Positions 47,091-58,836 of a DNA stretch of 64,000 nucleotides are shown here, piece by piece (positions within the stretch are counted from its first letter, which is position 1; every line of letters starts with the position of its first letter). Both the position numbers and the translations under genes were made by a program. Source of the stretch: Erythroxylum novogranatense (lineage: Eukaryota > Streptophyta > Magnoliopsida > Malpighiales > Erythroxylaceae); contig CM057225.1 in assembly GCA_029891385.1 (NCBI GenBank), forward strand, positions 14,387,498 through 14,451,497, written 5' to 3'. The notes beneath the pieces were generated by a model. The model did not search any database. It was not told the DNA's origin and saw only the letters and a list, made by a program, of their open reading frames with translations.

Positions 47091-49594
47091 TGTAACATCC
47101 CCTCTCCTATAGGAAAGGGTATTTTGGTAATTAGGTCGGGTTCGGGATATTAAATTATATCTCGCATGCGATAAAGATATAGTCTCTATACTTATCGATT
47201 GGTTGCATATGCACATAGTATACATGCATTCATGACATTTTTCTACTTAGGTTTTAAATTGAACTTCGTAAAATTAAAGGAGTAATTGAGTTTGGAAATT
47301 TTTTCGAATCGCGCCATAAATTGTTTTACATTTTAAGGATTTTCTGAATTTTTCTGGAATTTTTCTAGAAAATTCGACCGCAAAAAATCGCCAGAATCGC
47401 CTAAACATGTTTTGGGGTAGAAAAGGTAATTTTGTGATTGAAAATTATTTGAGTGCATCATTACATGTTTTACAATTTTAGGAATTTCAATAATTCTCGA
47501 AAAATGATTCGGGAAAATTCTTAAATTCTGATCGATAAAATCGCCATTAATGAACCGATCGATTTTCGGTAGCGAAAATTGCTACCCAATGGCACTTCAA
47601 TGTTGGGCATTTTATTTTGGGACTGAAAGTAGGGTCATTAGAGTTTAATGGAGTAAAATTTTGGACTGGATTAAATAAATGATACTTTGACTTTTCTTAT
47701 AATCATAAACCAATCACAATTTGCCATTTAGAAGCCTCATTAAATGCTTCTCTCAATGCTCTCTCGGATATGTGTTAAAGGAAAGGAAATGAAAGTGTTT
47801 AAGGCTTTGTGAAGCCATCCGAAACACATACATCACACAAACTCTTGATTTAAACTATCGAAAATTTGCTCTCCTTTCTCCATTTTCTCCATATCTTTAA
47901 GCTACTCTCTTTACTCCCATCAAAGCTAGATGATGATGAGTTTGGTATATGCTTGGGAAGTGATGGAGGTTGGTGTTTTGGTATTTCAAGTGTAGAAGTT
48001 AAAGTTGGTAGTTGATTCTTTAAAGGAAGCTTTATTGGAGGTAAGTGTTAAGTGAAGGTTTTAAGCTTTAATTAAGCTTTCCATGTTGGTTTAATGATGA
48101 ATTGAGTACCATGGTAGTTAGAAGCATGCATGGGAAGCACTTGTGCATTTATTTGATCATGAAAGGGGTAGGTTTGAATGGTTTTAAAGTATGCTTGTGT
48201 GAGGAAATTGGTTATGGTGGTTAAAGTATATGATGAGTGATGTTATTAAAGATGTTTATAATGCTTAATGATTGGGAATAAAGTATGGGAATTGTGTATA
48301 TGTGTGCTGCCAACTTTTGTGTAAATATACAAATAAGTGTTGTGTAAGTGTGTGGTTGAATTAGAAGTAGGAATGGATGCTTAGTGATGTGTTATTGATG
48401 TTAGAAGTGATAGGAAATAGGTAGTAGTTGAAAAGCTAGAAAATGCATTTTGACCTATTGTAATGTTTTGATCATAACTAATTGTGTAGGTGTGCAAATG
48501 AGGCAAGGTTTGTGCCCAATGAAACTTTGGGATGTTGGCTTCAATTTAGTGTGAAATAGGTGTTGTTAAATTTCAATGTTAGAAGGTCGAAAATTTACAT
48601 GGAAAGTTACTGTTTTATTGCCTGTGAACAGTAACCGACACTATGACCTGATTATTTTGCTGATTTTATAAATTTATTGATATGGAATTTGGGAAAATGG
48701 TCTTCATGAAAGTTGTAGAATATTGAGTTAGCTTTCCATTTCCACTGATCTTGCTATTTTCGAGTTGTATATTAGGAGTTATGGCCTGATAACTATTGAC
48801 TGTTGTTATGTATTGAGTGAAACCTAGCTGGATTAGCAAATTTGGTGTACATTCTGTTTTGGAGTAATTTTTGTAATTTTTGTGGACAGAACTGGTTTTA
48901 GGGATCTACTGAAGAGTTCTAGATGACTCATTGATCTTGAAATTGGTGTATGGCATGTAATTTTTGGAAATCAGATGTGGGAGATATGGAATTTCAAAGG
49001 CTGAACCTACATTGTGGTTTTAAGTGTTGATTAGGTCAGAAACTTGCATAACAGATTTGAAATTGTTAGAAATCGAATTGGAGTTTGAGTTCTTCATGAA
49101 ACTTGAAGTTTGAGGATTTATCTTTCAGGGATGTAAAGTTTGGATTTTTCTGACTTGTGTACAGGGAGATATGTTTGTTATCAGTACTGTTCAAATTGCA
49201 TGGTTTCAGGGACAGTAACATTGAGTGAATTAATTGACTTGTTTAGCAATGGAATTTGATTTTGGGTTGTTCATGAAAATTGTAGCTGACATTGTGATCT
49301 TGATGAGCATATTTATTGTGCAATTTTTGACTGAACAGAATGAGAGTTACTAAATTTACCATGTGCTGTTCTGTTTTAAGAGGTATGGACTAGGCAGCAT
49401 CTTTGATTAGATTTTTGACACCCTTAGGGTTGGAATTAATTTTTGTGGTCTTCTTGAGAATTGTAGAGGGTTTCATAAGCTTTCTAATGAGGTATAGTTT
49501 GTATTTTTCTGAATTGTGTGCTAAGATTTATGGGTATTGGAAGTTAGAGTAAAAATCAGGAAAAAGGGGAAGGGGAATGAGAATTGTGCCTGAT

Positions 49595-49709
49595 CACTAG
49601 GGTGACGCCTCACCCTAGTGACGAGGCTTAATAAGGGGCAGCGTCACTAGGGTGACGCCTCACCCTAGTGACGAGGCTGGATAAACCAGCCTCGCTGGAG
49701 CGAGGCTGG
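49595..49709. repeat. Three perfect hairpins in G LTR cassette
   Basis: Two identical inverted repeats with 11-bp arms CACTAGGGTGA and TCACCCTAGTG around CGCC lie at 49595-49620 and 49645-49670. A third, with arms CCAGCCTCGCT and AGCGAGGCTGG around GG, is at 49686-49709. They precede the conserved CGTCCGACGTCCGATTGA block. Confidence 0.9.
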
Positions 49710-50144
49710 TTTTCTTTTTATTTTATTTATTTTGTTATTATTATTTTGATTTGTTAAATGGGTATTTTAGGATTTCTTGCTTCCTTTGTCAATTTCTTTT
49801 CCGTCCGACGTCCGATTGACCTGATTCTTGAGGCATCGGATTCGTATAATATTTAATTTTATTTTGTGAAAATTTGGGAATTTTTGGACGGGAAATTGAC
49901 GTGACCCCGGGTAATTGTTCGGTAATCACTGTTTTATTTAATTGGGGACCTATAGAGGTCCGAATTGCGCGCCGTCAGCGCCAATAGTTTTCTAATTTTT
50001 AGACGGATTTTTCTGAGGGAAAAAAATGAGATTAGGGCCTGGAATTCATGAACATGCATTATACACATTCTAATTATTCCATGTGCATTGTTTGGTCATT
50101 CTAACTATACAGTTGGTAATGTTTACCTATTTTAATTACTATAG

Positions 50145-50212
50145 AGGCTCAGTTGGACCGTAGATCCACGGACGTGGCAGAGACTTCCCGGCATTAGCTC
50201 GGAAGTTATTAG
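50145..50212 (+). other. Predicted 68-nt middle leader exon, LTR of G
   Basis: It is preceded by ATTACTATAG and followed by GTGAGTAACCTAGATG. The core GATCCACGGACGTGGCAGAG matches the corresponding exon of D and B. Confidence 0.6.
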
Positions 50213-51207
50213 GTGAGTAACCTAGATGATTTCTCAATTATTATTTGGTTATATTTTGCACTTATACAACTGTGGAGATAATGGATGGGAATATGCATAT
50301 TTGATTTTGATTGATTTCGGACCATGGGTGTCTGAAATATTTTGAATGAAATATCGGCGCGATAATTGATTTTCATGTGATTACTTGGGATTGACATATG
50401 TGAATATGTTAAATGGGAATCGATTATGGTGTAGATTTGGCTATTTGGACATGTGCATTCATACATAATTGCATGATCAGTAATTGGCAGTTGTGACCAG
50501 CGCAGCCAACGAGACCTTTAAGCTCAACGTGATTGGGTTTTGAGTCCACAGTGATTGAGAGCCTATGGCTCACCGATTAATGCGCCCTTTAAGGGACAGT
50601 TTCAGGCGCTCAGTCACAACAACGTAATAAATTGGAAAAGCGTCACATACGCATCTTATGTGCATTTGAATTGGTTTCTTTTAACTGATATCATGATAAT
50701 CATGTGGTACTTCTGAATGTGTTTTAGTGATGTGACTATGTAAATCTGTGTTATGCTGTGTATATGCATGAATTGGGTGAACCATCGATGATGGTTCCTC
50801 ACTGAGTTCGCAAACTCACCCAAAATTGCAAATTATTTTTTAGGACCGAGATAGTAGACTCATAGCTCGAGAGACTTTTCCCCGCCGTAGATTGTGTTGG
50901 CAAGAGAAGTCATGGCACATGTGTCGGTCACCGGCACTTTTGAGGATGACCTAGCTAGCTTTTTGTTTGATTTTCTTTTGAAGTAATGTACAGAAAATGC
51001 CAGTTGTGTAAATTTACTACTTTGAGATTATGAAATGAGAATTTATGGTTTCAAAAATTAGTGGATTTCATATTAATGCTTTATGATTTTCGATGCCATG
51101 TGGAGTGTTAGTGTTTGTTCGTAGCGCACCCTTATCGTAGGGTGTATATCGAAATGACCTACGGGCATCCCGATACATATCCTATAGTAAGGGGGTGCTA
51201 CATTAGG

Positions 51208-51220
51208 TGGTATCAGAGCA
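51208..51220 (+). other. Primer-binding site of G
   Basis: TGGTATCAGAGCA exactly matches the complement of the plant initiator-Met tRNA 3' end, five bases after the LTR. Confidence 0.8.
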
Positions 51221-51432
51221 TGGTTTGGCATCTGTTGGGACTAGGACATAATTAGGCTTGAATTATTGTGAGAAATGCGTGTCGATCGAGTTCTTGTTTT
51301 GTTATAGTCATCCGATTTGGTGATCGATAGATCAACCAAATGACTGTGGATCTGTTGGAGCTAGTAGAGAGTCCTCTGTGCCTCGATCTGAGGAGTTACC
51401 TCCTAGAGTTCCCGTGAGACGGGAGAGGAGAT

Positions 51433-52260
51433 ATGATTTGCTGCGTAAGGTGGGGTCAGACTTTTATGGCGAGACAAACCCTCCGAGGTGAGAGTTGGCT
51501 AGAGAGGACCGAGAGAGTTCTCGATCAGATGGATCATGAACTCGATGAGAGGTTCGATTATCAAGATTCTTCTCGCAGGCCCCGCTTATACATGGTGGAA
51601 GACTGCTTTGAGCGGTACCACCAGCCTTGCTTATTGACACGGGTAGATTTTCCGAGGGCTTTCGAGATAATTATATGCCCAAGGTGTATCTGGAAATGAA
51701 GATGCAGAATTTCAGAAATGAAGGGGTAGGATGACAAGAGAGGCAGTATGAGGTGAGGTTTAATGAGTTGATGGGATATGCTGCTACCGTGGTTCCCACC
51801 GAGATGATAGGTGCTTGGAGGTTTGAGATGGGATCAATTTGGAGATCCGTGCGTGATTGGCCCGATCGATATGAGTTCTTTATAGAGTTGAGAGTGCTTC
51901 TTTGTGAGAGTGGAGCAGATAGTGGAGAAACGACAATGAGATGGGTCAGGGTCCAGAGGAAGAGAGTTAGTGACGATCGTGGCAGCCTGTAGAGTTTTAG
52001 CGGCCTGAGAAAGGACCTTCAGATCTTCAGGAGGATCCAGACAGTCGGGTTTTGGACAGAGAGGGAGATTTGCACAGACTGGCAGTGGCGGTGGTAGTGG
52101 CAGAGGTTTTGGGCAGATTCCCCCATTCTGTGAGCATTGTGAGAAGAGGCACTTTGGAGAATGTTGGCGGTTGACTGGAGCTTGCCTTAAATGCGGCTCC
52201 ATGGATCACTGATTCTGGATTGCCCACTACTTTGGGAGCTCATCATGGGTAGTGGCCGAG
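51433..52260 (+). pseudogene. gag: gag of element G (heavily frameshifted)
   Basis: Homologous to gag of A. Visible fragments: ERTERVLDQMDHELDERF, a capsid-type stretch with RVDFPRAF and YEVRFNELMGY spread over several frames. A zinc knuckle region (about 52125-52215) holds CEHCEKRHFGECWRLTGACL and CGSMDH; the last knuckle Cys is displaced by a small change. At least five frame changes occur, many at CTG/CAG words where A keeps the frame, so sequencing error is likely for part of them. Confidence 0.7.
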
Positions 52261-52290
52261 CCGGAGTAGTACTCAAAGACAAACAGTAGA

Positions 52291-52800
52291 GTGGGTGGCT
52301 CCGGGCGTGGATCAGTACAGAGGGGTCGAGGTAGAGGCAGAGGTCGAGCTGAGGGATCCTTTGGGCGGACTGAGGGTCGGGGCAACCGACCACAGTCCCA
52401 GGCCAGAGTATATGCCATGACGAGGCAGGAGGCCCAGGATTCCCCTAATGTTGTAGCCGGTATGCTTCTCATCTCTGATATTGAGGCATTTGCATTGCTA
52501 GATCCTGGATCCACGCATTCTTTTATTGCACCTCATATGGCATATAGATTGCATGGGGATCGGAGATGTTACAGATGGGCTAGAGGTGAGTACACCTCTC
52601 AGTACTACTATCGATTGGGAGAGGTTCTGCAGGGATGCTCGATCCGATTGATCAAGCAAAGGTTGAGGCGGACCTTATAGTGTTACCTCCGAGAGATCGA
52701 TGTCATTCTGGGATGGATCGCCGACGCCCATAGGGCTATTATGGACTGCTATACCAAGGAGGTTGTTTTGAGTCTCCTGGTCACTAGAGCAAGGTTCGAG
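52291..52800 (+). pseudogene. pol: Protease of element G (frameshifted)
   Basis: An RGRGRGRGR-rich linker leads to MTRQEAQDSPNVVAGMLL and the active-site stretch LLDPGSTHSFIAPHMAYRL (about 52495-52552), as in A. Downstream the frame is lost; MDCYTKEVVL appears at 52741 in another frame. The RG-rich linker is clearer here than in A. Confidence 0.75.
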
Positions 52801-52899
52801 GAGTCGCCAGCAAGACCAGGCCGGATGATCTCTTTCCTTAGTGCCTCAAACCGATGCAGGAGGCATGAGGCATATCTGCTCATGTGGTTGATACTGTGG

Positions 52900-53700
52900 T
52901 CGAGCAGAGGCTTGTGGATATTCCCGTGGTTAGGGAATTTTCGATGTGTTTCCTGATGAGCTACCGGGTTTGCCGCCGGATCGAGAGACAAAGTTTACCA
53001 TTGACCTCGCTCTGTAATCGCTCCTATATCTATACCTCCATATAGGATGGCACTGTGGAACCGAGGGAGCCAAGGTTCATTCAGGAGTTGTTGGAGAAGG
53101 GTTTATTAGACCCAAGGTCTCACCATGGGAGCTCCAGCTTTGTTTGTGAAGAAAAGGATGGGACTTTGAGGTCAGTGCATCGATTATAGGCAAATGAATC
53201 GGGATCAGAAAGAACAAGTACCCACCGCCAGGATTGATGACTTGTTTGATCAATTCAGGAGCTCGTATTCACCAAGTTAGATCTGCGATCCGGTTACTAT
53301 CGATTGAAGATTGCAGAGGCCGATGTGCCTAAGAGTGCCTTCGAGAGGCGGTATGGGCATTTCGAGTTTCTAGTGATGCCGTTTGGGTTGACAAATGCCC
53401 CGCAGCTTTTATGGCCTTGATGAATAAGGTATTTCAGCCCCACCGATCGGTTTGTTATTGTTTTCATTGATGACATTTTGGTGTATTCGAGGAATAGACA
53501 GGAGCATAGTGAGCATTTGAGGATTGTGTTACTGACGATGAGGAGAGATAGCTTGTACGCCAAATTCAGCAAATGTGAATTTTGGCCGGATCGGTGATCT
53601 TTTGGGGCATATAGGATCAAGCGAGGGTATTCGTGGATCCGAGTAAGGTTGAAGGTCTTTGAAGTGGAAGCTCCTAGAATGTGCCGAGATTCGAGTTTCT
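52900..53700 (+). pseudogene. pol: Reverse transcriptase of element G (frameshifted)
   Basis: Fragments in several frames match RT of A: the region of VKKRMGL with the SPWEL-like stretch near 53120-53160, and [20 protein letters not shown] with [17 protein letters not shown] (about 53283-53399). The catalytic [19 protein letters not shown] follows at about 53465-53520, then [10 protein letters not shown]. The FIDD box is intact. Breaks coincide with small losses relative to A. Confidence 0.78.
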
Positions 53701-53845
53701 GATTAGCGGGTTATTACCGGAGGTTTGTCGAGGGTTCTCATTGATCTCAAATTCTCCGACAAAACTTCGAGGAAGAATGTGCCATTCGGATGGAGTGAGG
53801 AGTGTCGAGGAGCTGAGGAGTTGAAACATCGGTGACTCTGCACCG

Positions 53846-54596
53846 GTGTTGGCTATTCCATCCGGACCGGAGGATTTGAGGTATACTGATGATGCATCGC
53901 ATCGGGGATTGGGGTGTGTTCTGATGCAGCATGGCAGAGTCATTGCTTATGCCTCGAGACAGTTGAGGTCTCACGAGGTAAATTATCCTGTTCATGATTT
54001 GGAGTTAGCTGCAGTTGTGTTTGCTTTGAAGATTTGGAGGCATTACCTGTATGGTGAGACTTTTCAGATCTTCACTGACCACAAGAGTTTGAGATATTTA
54101 CTGAGCCAGAGAGAGTTGAATTTGAGGCAGAGGAGATGGCTTGAGTTGTTAAAGGATTATGACTGTACTATCGAGTATCACCCCGGGAAAGCCAATGTAG
54201 TGGCTGATGCTCTGAGTAGGAAGTCACATACTAGTACGGCTCAGATTCAGGCAATGAGGTTGCCTAATTTGATTCAGTTGAGGACTTTGAATGTTCAGTT
54301 GAATCTGGAGCAGGATGAAGTCTTATTGGCTACTTTGCGACTGAGGCCGATGCTACTGGACAGGATCAGGAGAGTTCAGGACAAGGATCCTGTTATGGTG
54401 AGACTGATTGAGAAGGTAAAAGCTGATTCGAGTTCTGAGTTTGAGTTGAGAGATGAGACCTTATGGTTGGGACAGAGACTCTGTGTACCTGATGTGGATG
54501 ACTTGAGGCGAGAGATCCTAGAGGAGGCACATATGGCTGCCTATGCTATGCATCCTGGTACCACCAAGATGTATAACACTCTTAAGCAACATTTCT
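53846..54596 (+). CDS. pol: RNase H and integrase zinc-finger start of G, cut by H
   Basis: A clean 250-aa frame. RNase H motifs: [70 protein letters not shown]. The connecting region ends [18 protein letters not shown]. The integrase N-terminal finger begins with [18 protein letters not shown] and NTLKQHF. The last codons run into TGTAACACC of H at 54597. In the first 15 or so residues the sequence departs from A, where the preceding frame changes end. Confidence 0.88.
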
Positions 54597-55879
54597 TGTA
54601 ACACCCCACACCCGTAAGACCCGAACCCGATATCGTTGGTGATATCCGAGTCCGTGTCCCACGAGGGTGGCGTACTACATGAGTCGATTTAAAATTCAGT
54701 ACACACTTTTTTTTTTCTTTTTGGAGCCATTAACTCCGCGTTCACACGGCAAACACAAGAAGTAAATAAAATCCGATTCAAGATAAACCTGCTTCAGCTT
54801 ATTACACCATCCAAAGAATAATTACAATCACCAATGCAAAGAAACATTAATACCACAATGGCTCAAGAAAATATAAAGCTTTGTTATACAAAGATTATGG
54901 AATACAATTTACTAAAACACTAATGCAGACACGAACTGATCCCGATCTCTAACCTTTACTCGACTACAGTAGACATACTCCCGTGTCAACCGGGGTATTC
55001 TTCAGGACCTGAAAAATAGATGCAAATTTTGGGTGAGTTTTGCGAACTCAGTGAGAAACCATCATCGATGGTTCACTCAATTCATGCATGTTCAAACACT
55101 TTACCAATTATCACATACGATCACGATTTACAAAAGTAATACCAAATAATACGCATAATCACATTTCACAAATGTAAGGCGAATCGCCTATCATACAATC
55201 CACAGTTAATCATACCATATATGCAATGCACATGAGACCCTTTCCATTTTCATTATGTTATTGTGACCGTGGCTACTCAAACTGCCCCAAGAACGGGCAC
55301 ATTGCGCTGAGCCGCTGGCTTCAAACATTGGGCTTGAAGCCGATACATCGAGCCCGAGGCTCAATACGCTGGACTGAGGTCCCGTGGCTGAAATGAAAGC
55401 TCACATACGTTAGGCGTGATATGCCCCGACACGGTGGTCTTCCAAATACAACCGCTTTTATCTCGATCATGTCCTTATGCATGAATGCATATGTTCCAAT
55501 TTTCATTTACGCTATTTCTATCACTTACATTCAATGCCATTTCATTTCCTCGACCTTCGGTCCCAGATTTCAATCATATATTTTTCCAATTTATCGTCAT
55601 ACCATATCGCATTTACAAATACATCCCATGTATCGAGACAGATAATTAACACTTCGATATCAATCTTTTTTCTCGACCTTTGGTCCGAGATCTCCAATGT
55701 AAACATTCACAAACAAATACACACAAGTAGCACTTCGTTATCTCATTCCCAATATTTCGATACACCTATGGTCCCAAATCAATCAAAGTCAAACACACAT
55801 ATACCCATCCATTATCTCCACATGGCATAATCGCAAATATTAAACACATAAAAAATTGAGAAACCATCTAGGTTACTCA

Positions 55880-55944
55880 CCTATTACTTCGAGCTAATGC
55901 CGAAAGCCTCGTGACGTCGGTCAATCGACGCTCCAATTGGACCT
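55880..55944 (-). other. Predicted 65-nt middle leader exon, 3' LTR of H
   Basis: On the minus strand it is preceded by TTCATATAG and followed by GTGAGTAACCTAGATGG. The core has the CGTCG-attgac-CGACG hairpin. The copy in the 5' LTR is 63649-63585. Confidence 0.6.
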
Positions 55945-56314
55945 CTATATGAATCGTAAAAAGTACGAGTCACTAAATATGAAATTTGTGCTCATAATGA
56001 TGAGATATGCATGTTCATGAATTCCCGGTCCTAACTCAATATTTTCCCATAATAAAATTCTATGAAAAATTTAAAATCCATAGGCGCTGACGGTGCGCAA
56101 TTCGGACCTCTATAGGTCCTCAATTAAATAAAACAGTGTTTACATGTTCCGTCAATAGGGCTACGCCAAATTCCGCCTAAAATTCCCGCTTTCTCATAAT
56201 ATGAAATTAAATATTCAACGAATCCGATGCCTCTGGAATCAGGTCAATCGGACGTCGGACGGAAAGAAATTGACAAAAGAACAATCGGATCAATTTATAC
56301 CAAATAAAATAAAA

Positions 56315-56345
<31 letters not shown>

Positions 56346-56351
56346 TTCAGA

Positions 56352-56490
56352 AGCCTGCCTCATGGGGCGAGACGCCGCGAGGCTGAATCACCTCGCTTGT
56401 CATGAGGGCGAGGCGTCGCCGCGACCGCCCGATTATCTCGCCCATGAGGCGAGATGTCGCCTCATGCGAGACGGCGAGTCACCTCCCGCC
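56352..56490. repeat. GC-rich inverted-repeat cassette in LTR H, beside a TA run
   Basis: A GC-rich island of GCGAG/CTCGC and GCCTCATG motifs, next to a TA microsatellite (56321-56344). On the minus strand it precedes the conserved CGTCCGACGTCCGATTGA block (about 56245-56265). The closely related B and D LTRs have only AT-rich sequence here. Confidence 0.7.
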
Positions 56491-58798
56491 CTTGCCCTTT
56501 TCTTTTTTTTCAGATTTCAATCCTACTTTTCAACTACTCTAACTTTTAGCACACAAATCAGAAAAATACCCACTATACCTCATTGGAAAGCTTATGAAAA
56601 GCTCTACAATTCTCAAGAAGACCATAAAAATCAATTCCAACCCTAAGGGTATCAAATAAGCCATCAAACCTTCTGCCTTCACAATTTCCCTCAACACAGG
56701 GTAGTACATTGACAATTTCATAACTCACTAATTCTTCAGAAATAAATTACCACAAAAATATGGTCAATAAGTTCACAATGTCCTCTACAACTTTCATGAA
56801 AAACCCAGAATCAAATTCTATTTCTAAACCAGTCAATTAATTCATTCAATGTCACTGTCCCTGAAATCCTTCAATATAGGCAGTAACCTTACAAGAAGCA
56901 TAACTTCCAGTATACAAGTCAGTAAATTCAGAACTTTATATCCCTGAAAAGATAACATCTCAAACTTCAATTTCCATGAAGCACTCAACCTCCAATTCAA
57001 TCTCTAACAATTTCAAAACTGTTATGGAAGTTTCTGTTATGATCAGCCACTCATAACCTAATGTAGGGTTCACTTTTGAAAAATCATAACTCCCAATTCT
57101 GACTTCTAAAAATTACAAACCATATGTCATGTTCAAGGTAATCTTTTCCTCTACAACTTTTCAGAAGCTCACTCACACCAATTCAGTCCACATAAAATGT
57201 TAAAATTGCCTCCAATCAGTAAACTCACAAAATCACACTTAAGCTAGGTTTCATCAAAAATGCTCAAAACCAGTCATTAGTAATCAATTCATATCTCCCA
57301 ATACACAATTCTAAAAATAACAAGATCAGTAGAAATGGAAAGATAATCAAATATGCTACAACTTCTATGAAGACCATTCTCCCTAATTCCATTTCAATTA
57401 ATTCATAAAAATCAACAAAACTCAGATGTCATGGTTGCGATTACTGTTCATAGGCAATGGAACAGGAACTTTCCCATTCAAAATTTCACCCTTCTATCAT
57501 TGGAATTCAACAACACCCATTTCACACTAAATTGAAGCCAACATCCCAAAGTTTCAGTGGCCACTAACCTTACCTCATTTACATTTCTACACAATAAGTT
57601 ATGAATAAAACAGTAACATCACTTATAATTCCAACTTTCCAGATTTAAGGTTAACCTTAGTTCACCCACTTCTAATTCCTTTTTCACATCACTAGACATC
57701 AAAATAAATACAAATTAAATATAAATACAGTCATACATATATTAGGGCTAACACTGAAAAATTTACAGCATTTAAATGCACCCACTAATCATGATTTATG
57801 AACTACATAATCAAAGCATAATTAAACACTTACCAATTCAAGCTTTTTTTTTTTTCCATCTTCAAACTCTTCAATTCTTTAGCTACTACTCTTACTCAAC
57901 ACCTTCTCCACTCTATTCTAACACATGCAAGTGTAAGGTCCTCTTAGAAAGGAAGGAGCTTGGTTGCATGAAGAGGAGCTCTTGAATTTGGAGGAAAGTT
58001 AATGAAGAAGATGAAAAATTCGATGGAGGATAGCATGAAGAGGGTTTCGGATGATGGTGAAATTTCAAGGAAACAATCAAAATCTCCTCTTTATTCCTTC
58101 CTTTAAGCAATCACCGAGAATGAGCATTAAAGAAGGGGAAAAGGTGGCAAAAGGCTATTTGGCCAAGTGTATAAGAAAAGTCAAAGAAGGAGATTAAATA
58201 TAAATTGATCCAATTCACAATAATTTCCACCCAATTTCGGTTCCTACTAAATTTTAAGGGTCCCTTTATGGGTCCCAACACAATATGCAATAGATCAGTA
58301 CCAAATATCAGTAGAAATTAACCGTTCGCCATCGGACGATTTTATCCTATCCGGAATTTCCAGAATTTCCCAAATCATTTTTCCGAGAATTAATGAAATT
58401 CCCAAAATTATAAAACATGTAACAAAGGCACTCCAAATAATTTTTCAATCACGAAAATCACCTTTTCTACCCCAAAACATGTTTAGGTCGCCATCGGCGA
58501 TTTTGCTAATCCGAATTTTCTCCGAAAATTCCAAAAATTCTGAAAATCCTTAAAATGTAAAACCATTTATGGTGCAGTCCAATCAATTTTCCAAACTCAA
58601 TTATCCCATTAATTCCAATAAAATTGCTTTAGGCCCAATTACCGGGAATGTCATGAATGCATTTACCGTAATTCCATATACACAATTGATACTGTGTATC
58701 AATCCTATTATGCATGAACAGTAATAAATATTCCTTATCAATCTTATCCTATGCCAATTTTACTATTTTACCCTTCCAGGAGGGGGTGGGATGTTACA

Positions 58799-58836
58799 AT
58801 TTTTCCCTCCTTATAAGAATTTCGTCCTCGAAATTC
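58799..58836 (-). other. PPT and pre-PPT hairpin of H
   Basis: In element sense, arms GAATTTCG and CGAAATTC around AGGA are followed by the purine tract AAGGAGGGAAAAAT and then the LTR start. Confidence 0.75.

Larger units (their letters stand above)
47091..51202 (+). repeat. 5' LTR of element G
   Basis: It starts TGTAACATCCCC and ends GGGGGTGCTACA, 4.1 kb. Donor 1 GAG/GTAAGT at 48040; degenerate sub-repeats near 48700, 48905, 49092, 49270 and 49450. Hairpin cassette 49595-49709, middle exon 50145-50212, donor 2 GTGAGTAACC, acceptor 2 at 50843. No clear TATA box; a TATAATCATAAA-like stretch lies near 47698. Confidence 0.82.
47091..54596 (+). mobile_element. Tekay-like Ty3/gypsy element G (5' part)
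   Basis: LTR 47091-51202, an intact PBS, then gag, protease, RT, RNase H and the start of integrase, cut at 54597 by H. The target site on the left is GCAAG (47086-47090); its partner lies outside the window. The RNase H region is almost the same protein as in A, but the LTR differs except for the shared leader structure. The region 51.7-53.85 kb is heavily frameshifted, while 53.85-54.6 kb is clean. Confidence 0.83.
54597..58798 (-). repeat. 3' LTR of element H
   Basis: On the minus strand it starts TGTAACATCCCACCCCC and ends GGGGTGTTACA, 4.2 kb. Predicted: donor 1 TTG/GTAAGT at about 57834, cassette 56490-56352, middle exon 55944-55880, donor 2 GTGAGTAACC, acceptor 2 TTTTTCAG at 55009. It is close to the B LTR but carries a GC-rich cassette that B lacks. 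Confidence 0.85.

Noticed and set aside
56321..56348. TA microsatellite as a functional element
   Set aside because: Simple TA run, also seen in B near 27010; only useful as a marker of where the cassette sits.
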